This document shows, one piece after another, positions 6,094 to 13,879 of a stretch of DNA of 19,446 bases. The stretch spans positions 1-19,446 of the forward strand of contig QGUZ01000071.1 of the NCBI GenBank assembly GCA_003242605.1. Reading direction: 5' to 3'. The notes under the pieces were generated by a model. It saw nothing but the letters and a program-made list of their open reading frames with translations, did not search any database and was not told where the DNA came from. Position 1 is the stretch's first letter. Every line of letters begins with the position of its first letter. The translations under genes and the position numbers were made by a program. The stretch is from Actinomycetota bacterium. Lineage in GTDB: Bacteria > Actinomycetota > Actinomycetes > Streptosporangiales > Streptosporangiaceae.

Positions 6094-6897
6094 ATGACGA
6101 CGCGCGGGATCTACACCCACGGCCACCACGAGTCGGTGCTGCGGTCGCACCGCTGGCGCACCGCCGAGAACTCGGCGGCCTACCTGTTGCCGCACCTGGC
6201 CCCCGGCATGCGGCTGCTCGACGTCGGCTGCGGCCCCGGCACGATCACCGCCGACCTCGCCGCGCGCGTCGCCCCCGGCACGGTGACCGCCCTCGAGGCG
6301 AGCCCGGACGCGCTCGAGCTCGCCCGGGCCGAGGCGGCGGCCCGCGGCCGGGCGAACATCGAGTTCGTCGTCGGCGACGCGCACGAGCTCGGCTTCCCCG
6401 ACGACGCCTTCGACGTGGTCCACGCCCACCAGGTGCTCCAGCACCTCGCCGACCCGGTGCGGGCGCTGCGCGAGCTGCGCCGGGTGTGTCGGCCCGGCGG
6501 CGTGGTCGCGGTCCGCGACGCCGACTACGGCGGCTTCATTTGGTACCCGGAGCTCCCCGGGCTGGCGGAGTGGGCGGAGCTCAACGCGCGGGTGGTGCGC
6601 GGCAACGGCGGCGAGCCGGACGCGGGCCGCCGCCTGCTCTCCTGGGCGCGCGCGGCCGGGTTCCCCGAGATCACGCCCACCGCCTCCGTGTGGTGCTTCG
6701 CCACCCCCGAGGACCGGGCCTGGTGGGGCGGCCTGTGGGCGGACCGCATCCGCGAGTCCGCGTTCGCCCGCCACGCCCGCGCACACGGCGCCACCGACGC
6801 CGACCTGGAGCGCATGGCCGCGGCCTGGCGGGAGTGGGCCGCCGCGGAGGACGGCTGGATCATCGTCCCCCACGGCGAGCTCATCTGCCGCGCCTGA
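6094..6897 (+). CDS. Class I SAM-dependent methyltransferase
   Basis: A 267-residue Rossmann-fold methyltransferase (Methyltransf_11/25 type). Motif I is LDVGCGPGT (42-50), preceded by the typical lead AYLLPHLAPGMRL. Motif II ends in an acidic residue in TALEASPDALE. The motif IV region is FPDDAFDVVHAHQVLQHL, and the post-IV segment is ALRELRRVCRPGGVVAVRDAD. The C-terminal half (WYPELPGLAEWAELN to the end) likely shapes the substrate pocket. ATG 6094 follows AAGGAGGG at 6081-6088; an upstream in-frame TTG at 6061 is much weaker. The family is very common and methylates small molecules, quinones or lipids, so the substrate cannot be given. It stands alone, divergent from the HTH/Clp-N operon and convergent with the peptidase. 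Confidence 0.9.
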   Translation: MTTRGIYTHGHHESVLRSHRWRTAENSAAYLLPHLAPGMRLLDVGCGPGTITADLAARVAPGTVTALEASPDALELARAEAAARGRANIEFVVGDAHELGFPDDAFDVVHAHQVLQHLADPVRALRELRRVCRPGGVVAVRDADYGGFIWYPELPGLAEWAELNARVVRGNGGEPDAGRRLLSWARAAGFPEITPTASVWCFATPEDRAWWGGLWADRIRESAFARHARAHGATDADLERMAAAWREWAAAEDGWIIVPHGELICRA

Positions 6898-6904
6898 GCG
6901 CGGC
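6887..6904. terminator. GC hairpin at convergent gene ends
   Basis: GCCGCGC-CTGA-GCGCGGC is a perfect 7-bp stem with a 4-base loop holding the methyltransferase stop codon (6895-6897). The peptidase stop lies just beyond (6907-6909). No U-tract follows, as is usual for actinomycete hairpin terminators. Unlike the other convergent junctions here, its pairing does not depend on TGA opposite TCA. Confidence 0.45.
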
Positions 6905-6906
6905 CG

Positions 6907-9006
6907 TCACCGGGCGTCCGGCGCGGGCACGCCGAGCGCCCGGCGCAGGAAGTCCACCTGCAGCAGCAGCAGGTTCTCGGCCACGACCTCCTGCGGGGTC
7001 ATGTGGGTCACCCCGGACAGCGGCAGCACGGTGTGCGGGCGGCCCGCGGCGAGCAGCGCCGAGGACAGCCGCAGCGTGTGCGCGGCCACCACGTTGTCGT
7101 CGGCGAGGCCGTGGATGAGCATGAGCGGCCGGGTGAGCTTCTCCGCGTCCGCGGTGATCGAGGACCGGTCGTAGGCGTCCGGGTGCTCCTCCGGGTGGCC
7201 GAGGTACCGCTCGGTGTAGCCGGTGTCGTACAGCCGCCAGTCGGTGACCGGCGCGCCCGCGATCGCGGCGTGGAACACGTCGGGCCGGCGCAGCACGGCG
7301 AGCGCGGCGAGGAAGCCGCCGAACGACCAGCCGCGGATCGCCACCCGGTCGAGGTCGATGTCGTCCGGGTACCGCCGGGCCACGTCGTGCAGCGCCGCCA
7401 CCTGGTCCTCGAGCGCCGGCGTGGCGAGGTCGAGGTGGACCGCCCGCTCGAACGCCGGGCCCCGGCCGGGCGTGCCGCGGCCGTCGGCCACGATCACCGC
7501 GAACCCCTGCTCGGCGAACCACTGCGAGACGAGGAAGATCCCCTGCGCGGCGAGCACCCGCTGGGCGTGCGGCCCGCCGTACGGGTCCATGAGCACCGGC
7601 AGCCGGGCGGAGCCGGGCCGGTGCCAGGACGGCAGCAGCAGCGCGGTGGCGAGCTCCCGCTCCCCCGCGCGCAGCAGGGTGACCCGCAGGTCGAGGCCGG
7701 GCCGCTCGGCGAACGAGGCGATCGGTACGGCGGGCCGTCCCGGCCCGTGCACCCGCACCGTGACACCCTCCTCGTCGAGCGACTGCCGGACCACGAGCAG
7801 CGTGCCGCCGGTGAGCCGCCCGGAGTGCACGCCGGGCCCCTCCGGGCTCACCCGGGCCAGGCCGCCCTGCGGCGACCAGGTGTACAGGTGGATCGAGGTG
7901 GGGTCGTCCTCGCTCGCCCGGAACAGCACGGTGTCGCCGTCCACGTCGCAGACCCCGCGCACCTGCAGCCCGGGCGGGGTGACCGCGCGGTCCCCGGCGA
8001 ACAGCCGGTTGGTGTCGCCGTCGATCGCGATCCACACCGGCGTGCCGTCCGGCAGGAACGCGGGCACGCCCGGGTGCACGTCCACCCACGCCGGGTCGGT
8101 GTCCTCGCGCAGCAGCGTGGTCGCGCCGGTCGCCGGGTCCACCCGCCACAGCCGGATCGTCTTCTGGTCCCGCGGCATGGTCACGATCACCGGGCCGTGC
8201 TCGCTCCACCGCGCGTCCGCCAGGTACTCGTCGGCGAACGGCACCGCCACCCGGGAGCCGTCGAGGCCGATCACGAACAGGCCGACCTCGGCGTTCGCGG
8301 TGCCGGCCGCCGGGTAGGCCAGCGCGGCCGGCTCGCGGTCCGGGTTCGCCGGGTCGGCGATGTGCCAGCGCCGCACCGGCGCGTCGTCGGCGCGCTCGAC
8401 CAGCAGCGCGGTGCCGTCCGGGGACCACCAGTAGCCGCGGAACCGGCCCAGCTCCTCGGCGGCGATGAACTCGGCGAGGCCGTAGGTGACGGTGTCGGAC
8501 TCCGGCTCGGCGAGCGTGCGGTCCTCGCCGGTGGCGAGGTCGATCACGTGCAGCGCGCCGCCGGTGACGTAGGCGACGCGGCCGCCGTCCGGGGACAGCC
8601 GCGGGTCCACCACCGGCCCGGCGGTCTCCAGCCGGCGCACCCCGGGCTCCCCGTCGCGCAGCCCCGCCAGGTAGAGCGCGCCGGACAGGGCGAAGACCGC
8701 GGAGGTCACCTCGCGGTCGGTGGCGTACGCGACGATGCCCCCGGCCTGCTCCCGGGCGCGCTCGCGGCGGGCGCGCTCCTCGGGCGGCAGGTCCTCCTCG
8801 GCCGGGGCGAGCCGCCGCGGGTCGACGATCATCCGCTCGGCCCCGGTGGCGACGTCGAACTCCCACAGCCCCGTCACCGGGTCGGTGCCGGAGGTGGTGC
8901 GCAGGAAGACGACGCGGGCGCCGTCCGGGCTGAGCGTGAAGTCCCGCGGCACCCCGAGGGTGAACCGGCGGGTCCGGGCGTGCAGGCGCGGAAAGCTCTG
9001 GGTCAT
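6907..9006 (-). CDS. S9B family dipeptidyl-peptidase (DPP-IV-like)
   Basis: A 699-residue serine peptidase of the prolyl oligopeptidase clan. The N-terminal ~450 residues form the DPP-IV-type beta-propeller with repeated SPDG turns. The C-terminal alpha/beta-hydrolase domain has DPYGGPHAQRV (474-484), nucleophile Ser561 in GWSFGG, Asp636 in HGLADDNV and His668 in THM. The pair Glu184-Glu185 in AEELGRFRGYWWSPDG corresponds to the Glu-Glu motif that holds the substrate N-terminus in DPP-IV, supporting dipeptide release from free N-termini. No signal peptide or membrane helix is visible, so it is probably cytoplasmic. ATG 9006 was preferred over in-frame GTG/TTG codons just upstream because AGGATTGG lies at a workable distance. 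It is divergent from mshB with 36 bases between the starts. Confidence 0.93.
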   Translation of the reverse strand: MTQSFPRLHARTRRFTLGVPRDFTLSPDGARVVFLRTTSGTDPVTGLWEFDVATGAERMIVDPRRLAPAEEDLPPEERARRERAREQAGGIVAYATDREVTSAVFALSGALYLAGLRDGEPGVRRLETAGPVVDPRLSPDGGRVAYVTGGALHVIDLATGEDRTLAEPESDTVTYGLAEFIAAEELGRFRGYWWSPDGTALLVERADDAPVRRWHIADPANPDREPAALAYPAAGTANAEVGLFVIGLDGSRVAVPFADEYLADARWSEHGPVIVTMPRDQKTIRLWRVDPATGATTLLREDTDPAWVDVHPGVPAFLPDGTPVWIAIDGDTNRLFAGDRAVTPPGLQVRGVCDVDGDTVLFRASEDDPTSIHLYTWSPQGGLARVSPEGPGVHSGRLTGGTLLVVRQSLDEEGVTVRVHGPGRPAVPIASFAERPGLDLRVTLLRAGERELATALLLPSWHRPGSARLPVLMDPYGGPHAQRVLAAQGIFLVSQWFAEQGFAVIVADGRGTPGRGPAFERAVHLDLATPALEDQVAALHDVARRYPDDIDLDRVAIRGWSFGGFLAALAVLRRPDVFHAAIAGAPVTDWRLYDTGYTERYLGHPEEHPDAYDRSSITADAEKLTRPLMLIHGLADDNVVAAHTLRLSSALLAAGRPHTVLPLSGVTHMTPQEVVAENLLLLQVDFLRRALGVPAPDAR

Positions 9007-9036
9007 GGACACCAATCCTGCCAGTGCCGATACGCT
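9006..9036 (+). promoter_or_regulatory. Candidate leaderless promoter of mshB
   Basis: TACGCT (9031-9036) is a good -10 hexamer, and the ATG of mshB follows after 6 bases. No ribosome site precedes the ATG, so a leaderless transcript is likely. A -35-like TGGACA (9006-9011) lies 19 bases upstream, a long spacing, and begins on the start codon of the divergent peptidase gene. Expression of the two genes could therefore interfere. Inferred from motif spacing only. Confidence 0.5.
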
Positions 9037-9042
9037 CGAAAC

Positions 9043-9957
9043 ATGAGTGATCGGCGGTTACTTCTCGTGCACGCCCACCCGGACGACGAGAGCATCACCA
9101 CGGGCGCCACGATCGCCAAGTACGCCGCGGAGGGCGCGCACGTCACGCTGGTCACGTGCACCCTCGGCGAGGAGGGGGAGATCATCCCGCCCGAGCTGGC
9201 GCACCTCGCCGCGGACCGGGAGGACCGGCTCGGCGAGCACCGCATCGGCGAGCTCGCCGCGGCCTGCGCCGCGCTCGGCGTGCGGGACCACCGGTTCCTC
9301 GGCGGGCCCGGCCGGTGGCGGGACTCCGGCATGATGGGCGCCGCCTCGAACGACGACCCGCGCTGCTTCTGGCGGGCGGACGTGGACGAGGCCGCCGGGG
9401 AGCTCGTGAAGATCATCCGCGAGGTGCGGCCGCAGGTGCTCGTCACCTACGACGAGAACGGGTTCTACGGCCATCCGGACCACATCCAGGCGCACCGGGT
9501 GGCCTGGCGCGCGTTCCACCTCGCCGCCGATCCCGGCTACGGTGAGGGCGAGCCCTGGCCGATCGCGAAGTTCTACCACACCGCCATGCCGCGGTCGGTG
9601 ATCAAGCGCATGGCGGAGGACCTGCGGCGCAGCGACGTCGGGTTCCTCCCGGCCGACGCGGTCGACGAGCCGTCGTACGGCTGCGCGGACGAGGACGTGA
9701 CCACCGAGATCGACGCTCGGGAGTACGTCGGGGCGAAGCTCGCCGCGCTGCGAGCGCACGCCACCCAGGTCACCGTGCGGGGGCAGTGGTTCGCGCTGTC
9801 GAACAACATCGGCCAGGAGGCCCTCGGGGTGGAGTACTTCATCCTGCGGGCCGGAGTGCCCGGGCCGGCCGGCCCCGGCGCGCCGTACGAGACCGGCGGG
9901 CTGGGCGCGCCGTACGACCGGGAAGACGATCTGTTCGCCGGGGTCGACCGAGGATGA
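9043..9957 (+). CDS. mshB: N-acetyl-GlcN-inositol deacetylase (mycothiol biosynthesis)
   Basis: A 304-residue zinc deacetylase of the PIG-L/LmbE family. It removes acetyl from N-acetylglucosaminyl-inositol in the cytoplasm, giving the amine that MshC then joins to cysteine on the way to mycothiol. The motif HPDDE gives His12 and Asp15 as zinc ligands with Asp14 as general base. FYGHPDHIQAH gives Tyr142, His144 and the third ligand His147, matching the known M. tuberculosis MshB arrangement. GTVR/TCTLGEEGEIIP-type segments and the LGGPGRWRDSGMMG loop are also MshB-like rather than generic PIG-L or Mca. The last ~30 residues are a Gly/Pro-rich tail with a repeated GAPYE/GAPYD. It is followed after 3 bases by the four-TM protein gene, so the two form an operon. 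Confidence 0.93.
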   Translation: MSDRRLLLVHAHPDDESITTGATIAKYAAEGAHVTLVTCTLGEEGEIIPPELAHLAADREDRLGEHRIGELAAACAALGVRDHRFLGGPGRWRDSGMMGAASNDDPRCFWRADVDEAAGELVKIIREVRPQVLVTYDENGFYGHPDHIQAHRVAWRAFHLAADPGYGEGEPWPIAKFYHTAMPRSVIKRMAEDLRRSDVGFLPADAVDEPSYGCADEDVTTEIDAREYVGAKLAALRAHATQVTVRGQWFALSNNIGQEALGVEYFILRAGVPGPAGPGAPYETGGLGAPYDREDDLFAGVDRG

Positions 9958-9960
9958 CGG

Positions 9961-10665
9961 ATGGGTGAGATGCCTGCTGAGCCGCCCGGAGCGGGGGACG
10001 GACGCGGCACGGCCGAGCGGGCCACCCCGCCGGGGGCGGCCGAGCCCGCCGCGGCCGGTGCCGTGAGCGCGGGGAACGCCGGGAACGCGGAGGGCCCGCC
10101 GGGAGCCTCCGGCGCGGCCGGCCCGCCGCAGCGCGCCGGGCGACCGGACCACCGGGACCGCCCGGACGGCGCGGACGGCGCCGGCGGCCCGGGCAATCCG
10201 GAGGAGGGCGGTGCCGCGGCGGACTCCCCGGCCGAGGAGATCGGCCAGGCGATCCTCACCGGGGCCACCTACGGCGTGCTGTTCGTGCTCGGCACGTTCC
10301 TCGGCATCATCGGCGCGCTCGAGCACTCCTGGTACCTCACCGGCGGCTTCCCGACGGTGGCGCTCGCCTGGCTCGTGGTGCTGTTCGCGGTGCCGTACGC
10401 GATGGCCCGGCTGATGCGCACCCGGCTCGCCGCGGTGATGGTCGCGGTCGGCTGGGGGATGATCTCGGCGGTGCTCGCGGTCAACCGCGCCGAGGGCGAC
10501 CTCGTCATCGCCGGCACCCTGCCCGGCTACGTCTACCTGTACGGCGGCATGGTGGCGGTGGCGGTCGCCGTGGTGCTCGCGCCGTCCTCGTCGGACGGGT
10601 CGTGGCTGCTCACCCCGCGGTTCGGGGCCCCGCCGCCGGACCGGGACGCCGAGCCGCGCTCCTAG
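9961..10665 (+). CDS. Four-TM membrane protein downstream of mshB (DUF6113-like)
   Basis: A 234-residue protein with a disordered N-terminal ~95 residues (Ala/Gly/Pro-rich with charged patches) and then a compact membrane domain. Four hydrophobic segments are visible: TGATYGVLFVLGTFLGIIGA, PTVALAWLVVLFAVPYAMA, LAAVMVAVGWGMISAVLAV and YLYGGMVAVAVAVVLA. A short cytoplasmic tail follows. The gene starts 3 bases after the mshB stop, with GAGGATG upstream; ATG 9970 is an alternative. From memory, a small membrane protein of the DUF6113 type sits next to mshB in many actinobacteria, and this fits in size and topology. No catalytic motif is seen. A link to mycothiol is suggested only by gene position. 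Confidence 0.82.
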   Translation: MGEMPAEPPGAGDGRGTAERATPPGAAEPAAAGAVSAGNAGNAEGPPGASGAAGPPQRAGRPDHRDRPDGADGAGGPGNPEEGGAAADSPAEEIGQAILTGATYGVLFVLGTFLGIIGALEHSWYLTGGFPTVALAWLVVLFAVPYAMARLMRTRLAAVMVAVGWGMISAVLAVNRAEGDLVIAGTLPGYVYLYGGMVAVAVAVVLAPSSSDGSWLLTPRFGAPPPDRDAEPRS

Positions 10666-10709
10666 GGCCCGGCCTTCCGCGGCGCGCCGCCCGCGCCGAC
10701 AATCGAGCC

Positions 10710-11153
10710 ATGGGCGCCTGGTTCCGGATCCGGCAGGTGGTGAACGTCCTCAACCTGTCCACGCCGCTCGGCCTGCTCATCGCCGTCGCCGGCCGGGCGC
10801 GGCTCCGGCGCGGCGCGTACGGGCTCATCCTCGCCCACGGCTTCCGCATCCCCACGATGGCCGGGGCGTTCACGGTCGGGAACGTGGTGCTCACCGGCCG
10901 GGACGAGGGCTACCTGACCGGGCGGCTGCTGCTGCACGAGTCGCGGCACGCCACCCAGTACGCCTGGTGCCTCGGCCTGCCGCTGATCCCGCTCTACCTC
11001 CTCGCCGCGGCGGTCTCGATCGCGGTGTGCGGCAACCCCGGCTCCTGGAACGTGTTCGAGCGCCGGGCGAACCTCGCCGACGGCGGCTACCGCGACGCGG
11101 CCCCGTGGTGGCGCGCCGCCCGCCGCCGCGGCCCGGGGCGGGCCGCCGGGTGA
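10710..11153 (+). CDS. Small HExxH membrane-associated protein, putative zincin
   Basis: A 147-residue protein I do not recognise by name. It carries HESRH (an HExxH zinc motif) in LLLHESRHATQYAWCLG. A hydrophobic segment follows (LGLPLIPLYLLAAAVSIAVC). Further on comes GSWNVFERRANLADGGY, where the Glu could be the third zinc ligand, as in gluzincin-type minimal peptidases. An N-terminal hydrophobic stretch (LSTPLGLLIAVAG) may also touch the membrane. ATG 10710 was chosen because GACAAT (10698-10703) lies 6 bases upstream, the same layout as mshB, suggesting a leaderless message; there is no ribosome site. Peptidase activity is inference, since the protein is short and the family is uncharacterised to my knowledge. 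It follows the four-TM gene by 44 bases. Confidence 0.78.
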   Translation: MGAWFRIRQVVNVLNLSTPLGLLIAVAGRARLRRGAYGLILAHGFRIPTMAGAFTVGNVVLTGRDEGYLTGRLLLHESRHATQYAWCLGLPLIPLYLLAAAVSIAVCGNPGSWNVFERRANLADGGYRDAAPWWRAARRRGPGRAAG

Positions 11154-11327
11154 GATTCGCCACAGCGTTCCGTGGATTTTACGGCTGAGCTCCTGTTTTG
11201 GGCGAAGACATCCTGAAGTGTGACGAACCAGCGCATGTTTTCCGCAGAGCGGGAATGATCCTTTCGGGCGACCGTGCGCCCGGCGGCGATCGTCCACAGC
11301 CTGCCAGCGCTACGAACAGGAGCGTCC

Positions 11328-12302
11328 ATGTCGCAGACCGTTCGTCGTGAGAGCCTCGCCCCGGCCCCGCCGCGCGAGCGGAGCCGGCCGTCGCACTTCA
11401 GGGACCGTCTCACCCATCCGGCGCCGGGGTTCCGGGAGGTCCTGCTGGTCGCCTGGTACGGCGCCCTGCGCCCGGAGAACGGGGACGTCGACCGCATCCC
11501 GGTGCGCCGTACCGGGCTGCCCCCGGTGAGCGCCACCGACACCGCGGTCACCTGGGTCGGCCACGCCAGCTACGTGCTGCGCATCGGCGGCCTCACCGTG
11601 CTCACCGACCCGGTCTGGTCGCAGCGCATCCCGGGCGTGCGCCCGCGGCTCACCCCGCCGGGCGTGGCGTGGAGCGACCTGCCGCGGGTGGACGCGATCG
11701 TGATCAGCCACAACCACTACGACCACCTCGACGCGCCCACGATCCGCCGCCTGCCGCGGGACGTCGCGGTCTTCGTGCCGCTCGGCCTCCGCCGCTGGTT
11801 CACCCGCCGGGGGTTTGCGAACGTGACCGAGCTCGACTGGTGGGAGCGCGCCGAGCTCGGCGGGGTGGGGTTCTGCTTCGTTCCCGCGCACCACTGGAGC
11901 CGCCGCGGCCTGTTCGACACCTGCCGCACCCTGTGGGGCGGCTGGGTGCTGGAGAGCGGACGGCACCGCGTCTACTTCGCCGGGGACACCGCCTACGGCC
12001 ACCACTTCCGGGACATCGGCGAGCGCCACCCGGGCATCGACCTCGCGCTCATGCCGGTCGGCGCGTACGAGCCGCGCCGGTACCTCAGCGGGGCGCACGT
12101 CGACCCCGCCGAGGCGGTGCGGGCCTGCCTCGACGTGGGCGCGCGGCGCATGGCCACGATGCACTGGGGCACGTTCGCGCTCTCCGCCGAGCCGCCGCTC
12201 GCGCCGGTGGAGGAGGCGCGCCGGGCGTGGGCCGCGCACGGCCTCGACCCCGCCGACCTGTGGGATCTCGCCGTCGGCGAGACCCGGCTGCTGCCGGGCT
12301 GA
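11328..12302 (+). CDS. Metallo-beta-lactamase-fold hydrolase, NAPE-PLD-like
   Basis: A 324-residue metal-dependent hydrolase of the COG2220/UlaG-NAPE-PLD branch. Ligand motifs are present: HxHxDH as SHNHYDHLD (His128, His130, Asp132, His133), His188 in PAHHWSRRG, Asp220 in YFAGDTAYG and the late His279 in MHWGTF. The segments LMPVGAYEPRRY and HVDPAEAV are characteristic of the N-acyl-phosphatidylethanolamine phospholipase D-like subgroup, whose bacterial members probably act on phosphodiester lipids; the real substrate is unknown. The first ~70 residues (GFREVLLVAWYGALRPE) are the usual lead-in. ATG 11328 follows AGGAG by 5 bases. The 174 bases upstream are AT-richer than the coding DNA and should hold its promoter, though I cannot pick a convincing one. 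Confidence 0.9.
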   Translation: MSQTVRRESLAPAPPRERSRPSHFRDRLTHPAPGFREVLLVAWYGALRPENGDVDRIPVRRTGLPPVSATDTAVTWVGHASYVLRIGGLTVLTDPVWSQRIPGVRPRLTPPGVAWSDLPRVDAIVISHNHYDHLDAPTIRRLPRDVAVFVPLGLRRWFTRRGFANVTELDWWERAELGGVGFCFVPAHHWSRRGLFDTCRTLWGGWVLESGRHRVYFAGDTAYGHHFRDIGERHPGIDLALMPVGAYEPRRYLSGAHVDPAEAVRACLDVGARRMATMHWGTFALSAEPPLAPVEEARRAWAAHGLDPADLWDLAVGETRLLPG

Positions 12303-12321
12303 CCGCCGCGGCTCAGCCGGG
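12294..12321. terminator. Inverted repeat spanning convergent stop codons
   Basis: CCGGGCTGA (12294-12302) and TCAGCCGGG (12313-12321) pair at 8 of 9 positions around a 10-base GC loop. The arms contain the stop codons of the hydrolase and of the synthetase. Three pairs are automatic (TGA facing TCA). A bidirectional hairpin terminator is plausible; no U-tract is present. Confidence 0.4.
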
Positions 12322-13698
12322 GACCACCTTCTGCCCCTGCGGCGTGTCGGCGACCTTCACGCCCAGCGCGGCGAGCTCCTCGCGCAGCCGGTCGGACGTG
12401 GCCCAGTCGCGTGCCGCCCGGGCGCGCTCGCGCCGCTCGAGCAGCTCGGCCGCGCCCGGCGGCAGCGCCGGCGCGGCCCCGATGTCCCGGGACAGGTCGA
12501 GCCCGAGGATGTGATCGAGCTCGAGGAAGGTCTCGAACCGGGACCCGGGCGGCACCGACTCGTCCCGCTCCAGCTCGCGCAGCACGCGCAGCGCCGCCGG
12601 GGTGTCGAGGTCGTCGTCGAGCGCGGCCTTCGCCCGCGCCGCGTAATCGGCCGCGATCGGCCGGCTCGGCTGCTCGGCCCACTCCGCCACCTTCCGCCGC
12701 CAGCGCCGCAGCGTGCGGTCCGCGCCGCGCAGCGTCTCCCAGGTGAGGTTCAGCTGCTGCCGGTACCGGTGCTCCAGCATCGCCAGCCGTACGGCGAGCG
12801 GGTCGAGCCCGGCCTCGGCCACGTCGCGGACGAGCACGACGTTCCCCGCCGACTTCGCCATCTTGCGGCCCTCGAACAGCAGGTGCTCGCCGTGCACCCA
12901 GTGGGCGACGACCTCGTGGCCCGCCGCCGCGTTCGACTGCGCCCGCTCGCTCTCGTGGTGCGGGAAGCGCAGGTCGATGCCGCCGGTGTGGAGGTCGAAC
13001 CGGTCGCCGAGGTGGTGCAGCGACATCGCCGAGCACTCCACGTGCCAGCCGGGGAAACCGCGCCCCCACGGCGCCTCCCAGGTCAGCTCGCGGTGGGAGT
13101 GTTTCCACAGCGCCCAGTCGGCGTGGAACCGTTTCCGCGGGTCGGGTTTCTCGAATCGGTGGCCGGGCTTCAGCGCGTCAAGGCGATTCCCCGAAATTGC
13201 GCCATAAGTCGGAAAAGATTGGGCGGAGAAGAAGACCGAGCCGTCGTCCACGACGTACGCGTGGCCCTTCTCGATCAGCTTCGCGATCAGCTCGATCATG
13301 AGGTCGACCGACTCGGTCGCCCGCGGCGTGTACTCCGGCGGCCGGATGTTGAGCGCGGCCGTGTCCTTGCGGAACGCGTCCTCGTAGAACCGCGCGATGT
13401 CGAGCGCCGACCGCCCCTCGGCCCGCGCCTGCCGCAGGATCTTGTCCTCGCCCCGCGGGTCGATCTCCGCGTCGTCCACGAGGTGCCCGACGTCGGTGAT
13501 GTTCTGGCACACCACCACCCGCACCCCGTGCCGCTCGCACACCCGCCGGATCAGGTCCGACAGCAGGTACGACCGCAGGTTGCCGACATGCGCGAACCGG
13601 TACACGGTGGGCCCGCAGGTGTACATGCGCAACGTCCGCGCCCCGGCCGGCACGACCGGCTCCACCCGCCTCGCCTTCGTGTCGTACAGCCGCAGCAT
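12313..13698 (-). CDS. cysS: Cysteinyl-tRNA synthetase, divergent class (KMAKS)
   Basis: A 461-residue class I aminoacyl-tRNA synthetase that would charge tRNA-Cys with cysteine. MYTCGPTVY supplies zinc ligand Cys28; the others are Cys222 (GWHVECSAM), His247 and Glu251 (FPHHESE). The HIGH motif is HVGN (37-40) and the KMSKS loop is KMAKS (279-283). The segment TDVGHLVDDAEIDPRGEDKI differs from the compact TDVDDKI form of the standard bacterial enzyme. The C-terminal helical region (~300-461) is anticodon-binding in this family. It is slightly short but complete. It may be a second copy beside a standard CysRS elsewhere in the genome. The ATG lies 7 bases after TAGGCT, so it is perhaps leaderless. 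A patch of AT-ending codons covers residues ~160-173. MshC is less likely, since its signature motifs are absent. Confidence 0.88.
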   Translation of the reverse strand: MLRLYDTKARRVEPVVPAGARTLRMYTCGPTVYRFAHVGNLRSYLLSDLIRRVCERHGVRVVVCQNITDVGHLVDDAEIDPRGEDKILRQARAEGRSALDIARFYEDAFRKDTAALNIRPPEYTPRATESVDLMIELIAKLIEKGHAYVVDDGSVFFSAQSFPTYGAISGNRLDALKPGHRFEKPDPRKRFHADWALWKHSHRELTWEAPWGRGFPGWHVECSAMSLHHLGDRFDLHTGGIDLRFPHHESERAQSNAAAGHEVVAHWVHGEHLLFEGRKMAKSAGNVVLVRDVAEAGLDPLAVRLAMLEHRYRQQLNLTWETLRGADRTLRRWRRKVAEWAEQPSRPIAADYAARAKAALDDDLDTPAALRVLRELERDESVPPGSRFETFLELDHILGLDLSRDIGAAPALPPGAAELLERRERARAARDWATSDRLREELAALGVKVADTPQGQKVVPG

Positions 13699-13738
13699 GC
13701 CTTCGAGCCTAGACGAGACGGACCGGCCCGCCTATTGC

Positions 13739-13762
13739 CCGAAAAACCGCTCGCCGAAAAAC
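13739..13762. repeat. Direct repeat CCGAAAAAC x2
   Basis: CCGAAAAAC occurs at 13739-13747 and again at 13754-13762, a 15-bp period, in the AT-richer gap between the synthetase and hemerythrin genes. It could be a tandem regulator site for either direction. There are only two copies, so chance is possible. Confidence 0.35.
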
Positions 13763-13879
13763 AGGATGGGTGTGGTATTCGCTCCGCAAATCAGGACCAA
13801 TGACCCGGTCATCCGGTCCGATCGGCCGTTTCCGGCGGGGCGCCCCGTCCCGAGGCTGGTACCGGGACGAGGAGGCGAC

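Noticed and set aside
7003..9042. mshB extended far upstream on the plus strand
   Set aside because: The frame is open by chance over the antisense of the peptidase gene. Family resemblance starts exactly at ATG 9043, and a good -10 lies 6 bases before it.
11328..12302. Beta-lactam resistance gene
   Set aside because: The metallo-beta-lactamase fold is shared by many hydrolases. GAYEPR, HVDPAEA and MHWGTF place it in the NAPE-PLD-like branch, not with true beta-lactamases.
12313..13698. MshC (cysteine ligase of mycothiol synthesis) as the identity of this gene
   Set aside because: mshB nearby made it tempting, but CGPTVY, HVGN and FPHHESE are CysRS motifs. The CGITPYDATHLGHA-type signature of MshC is absent.
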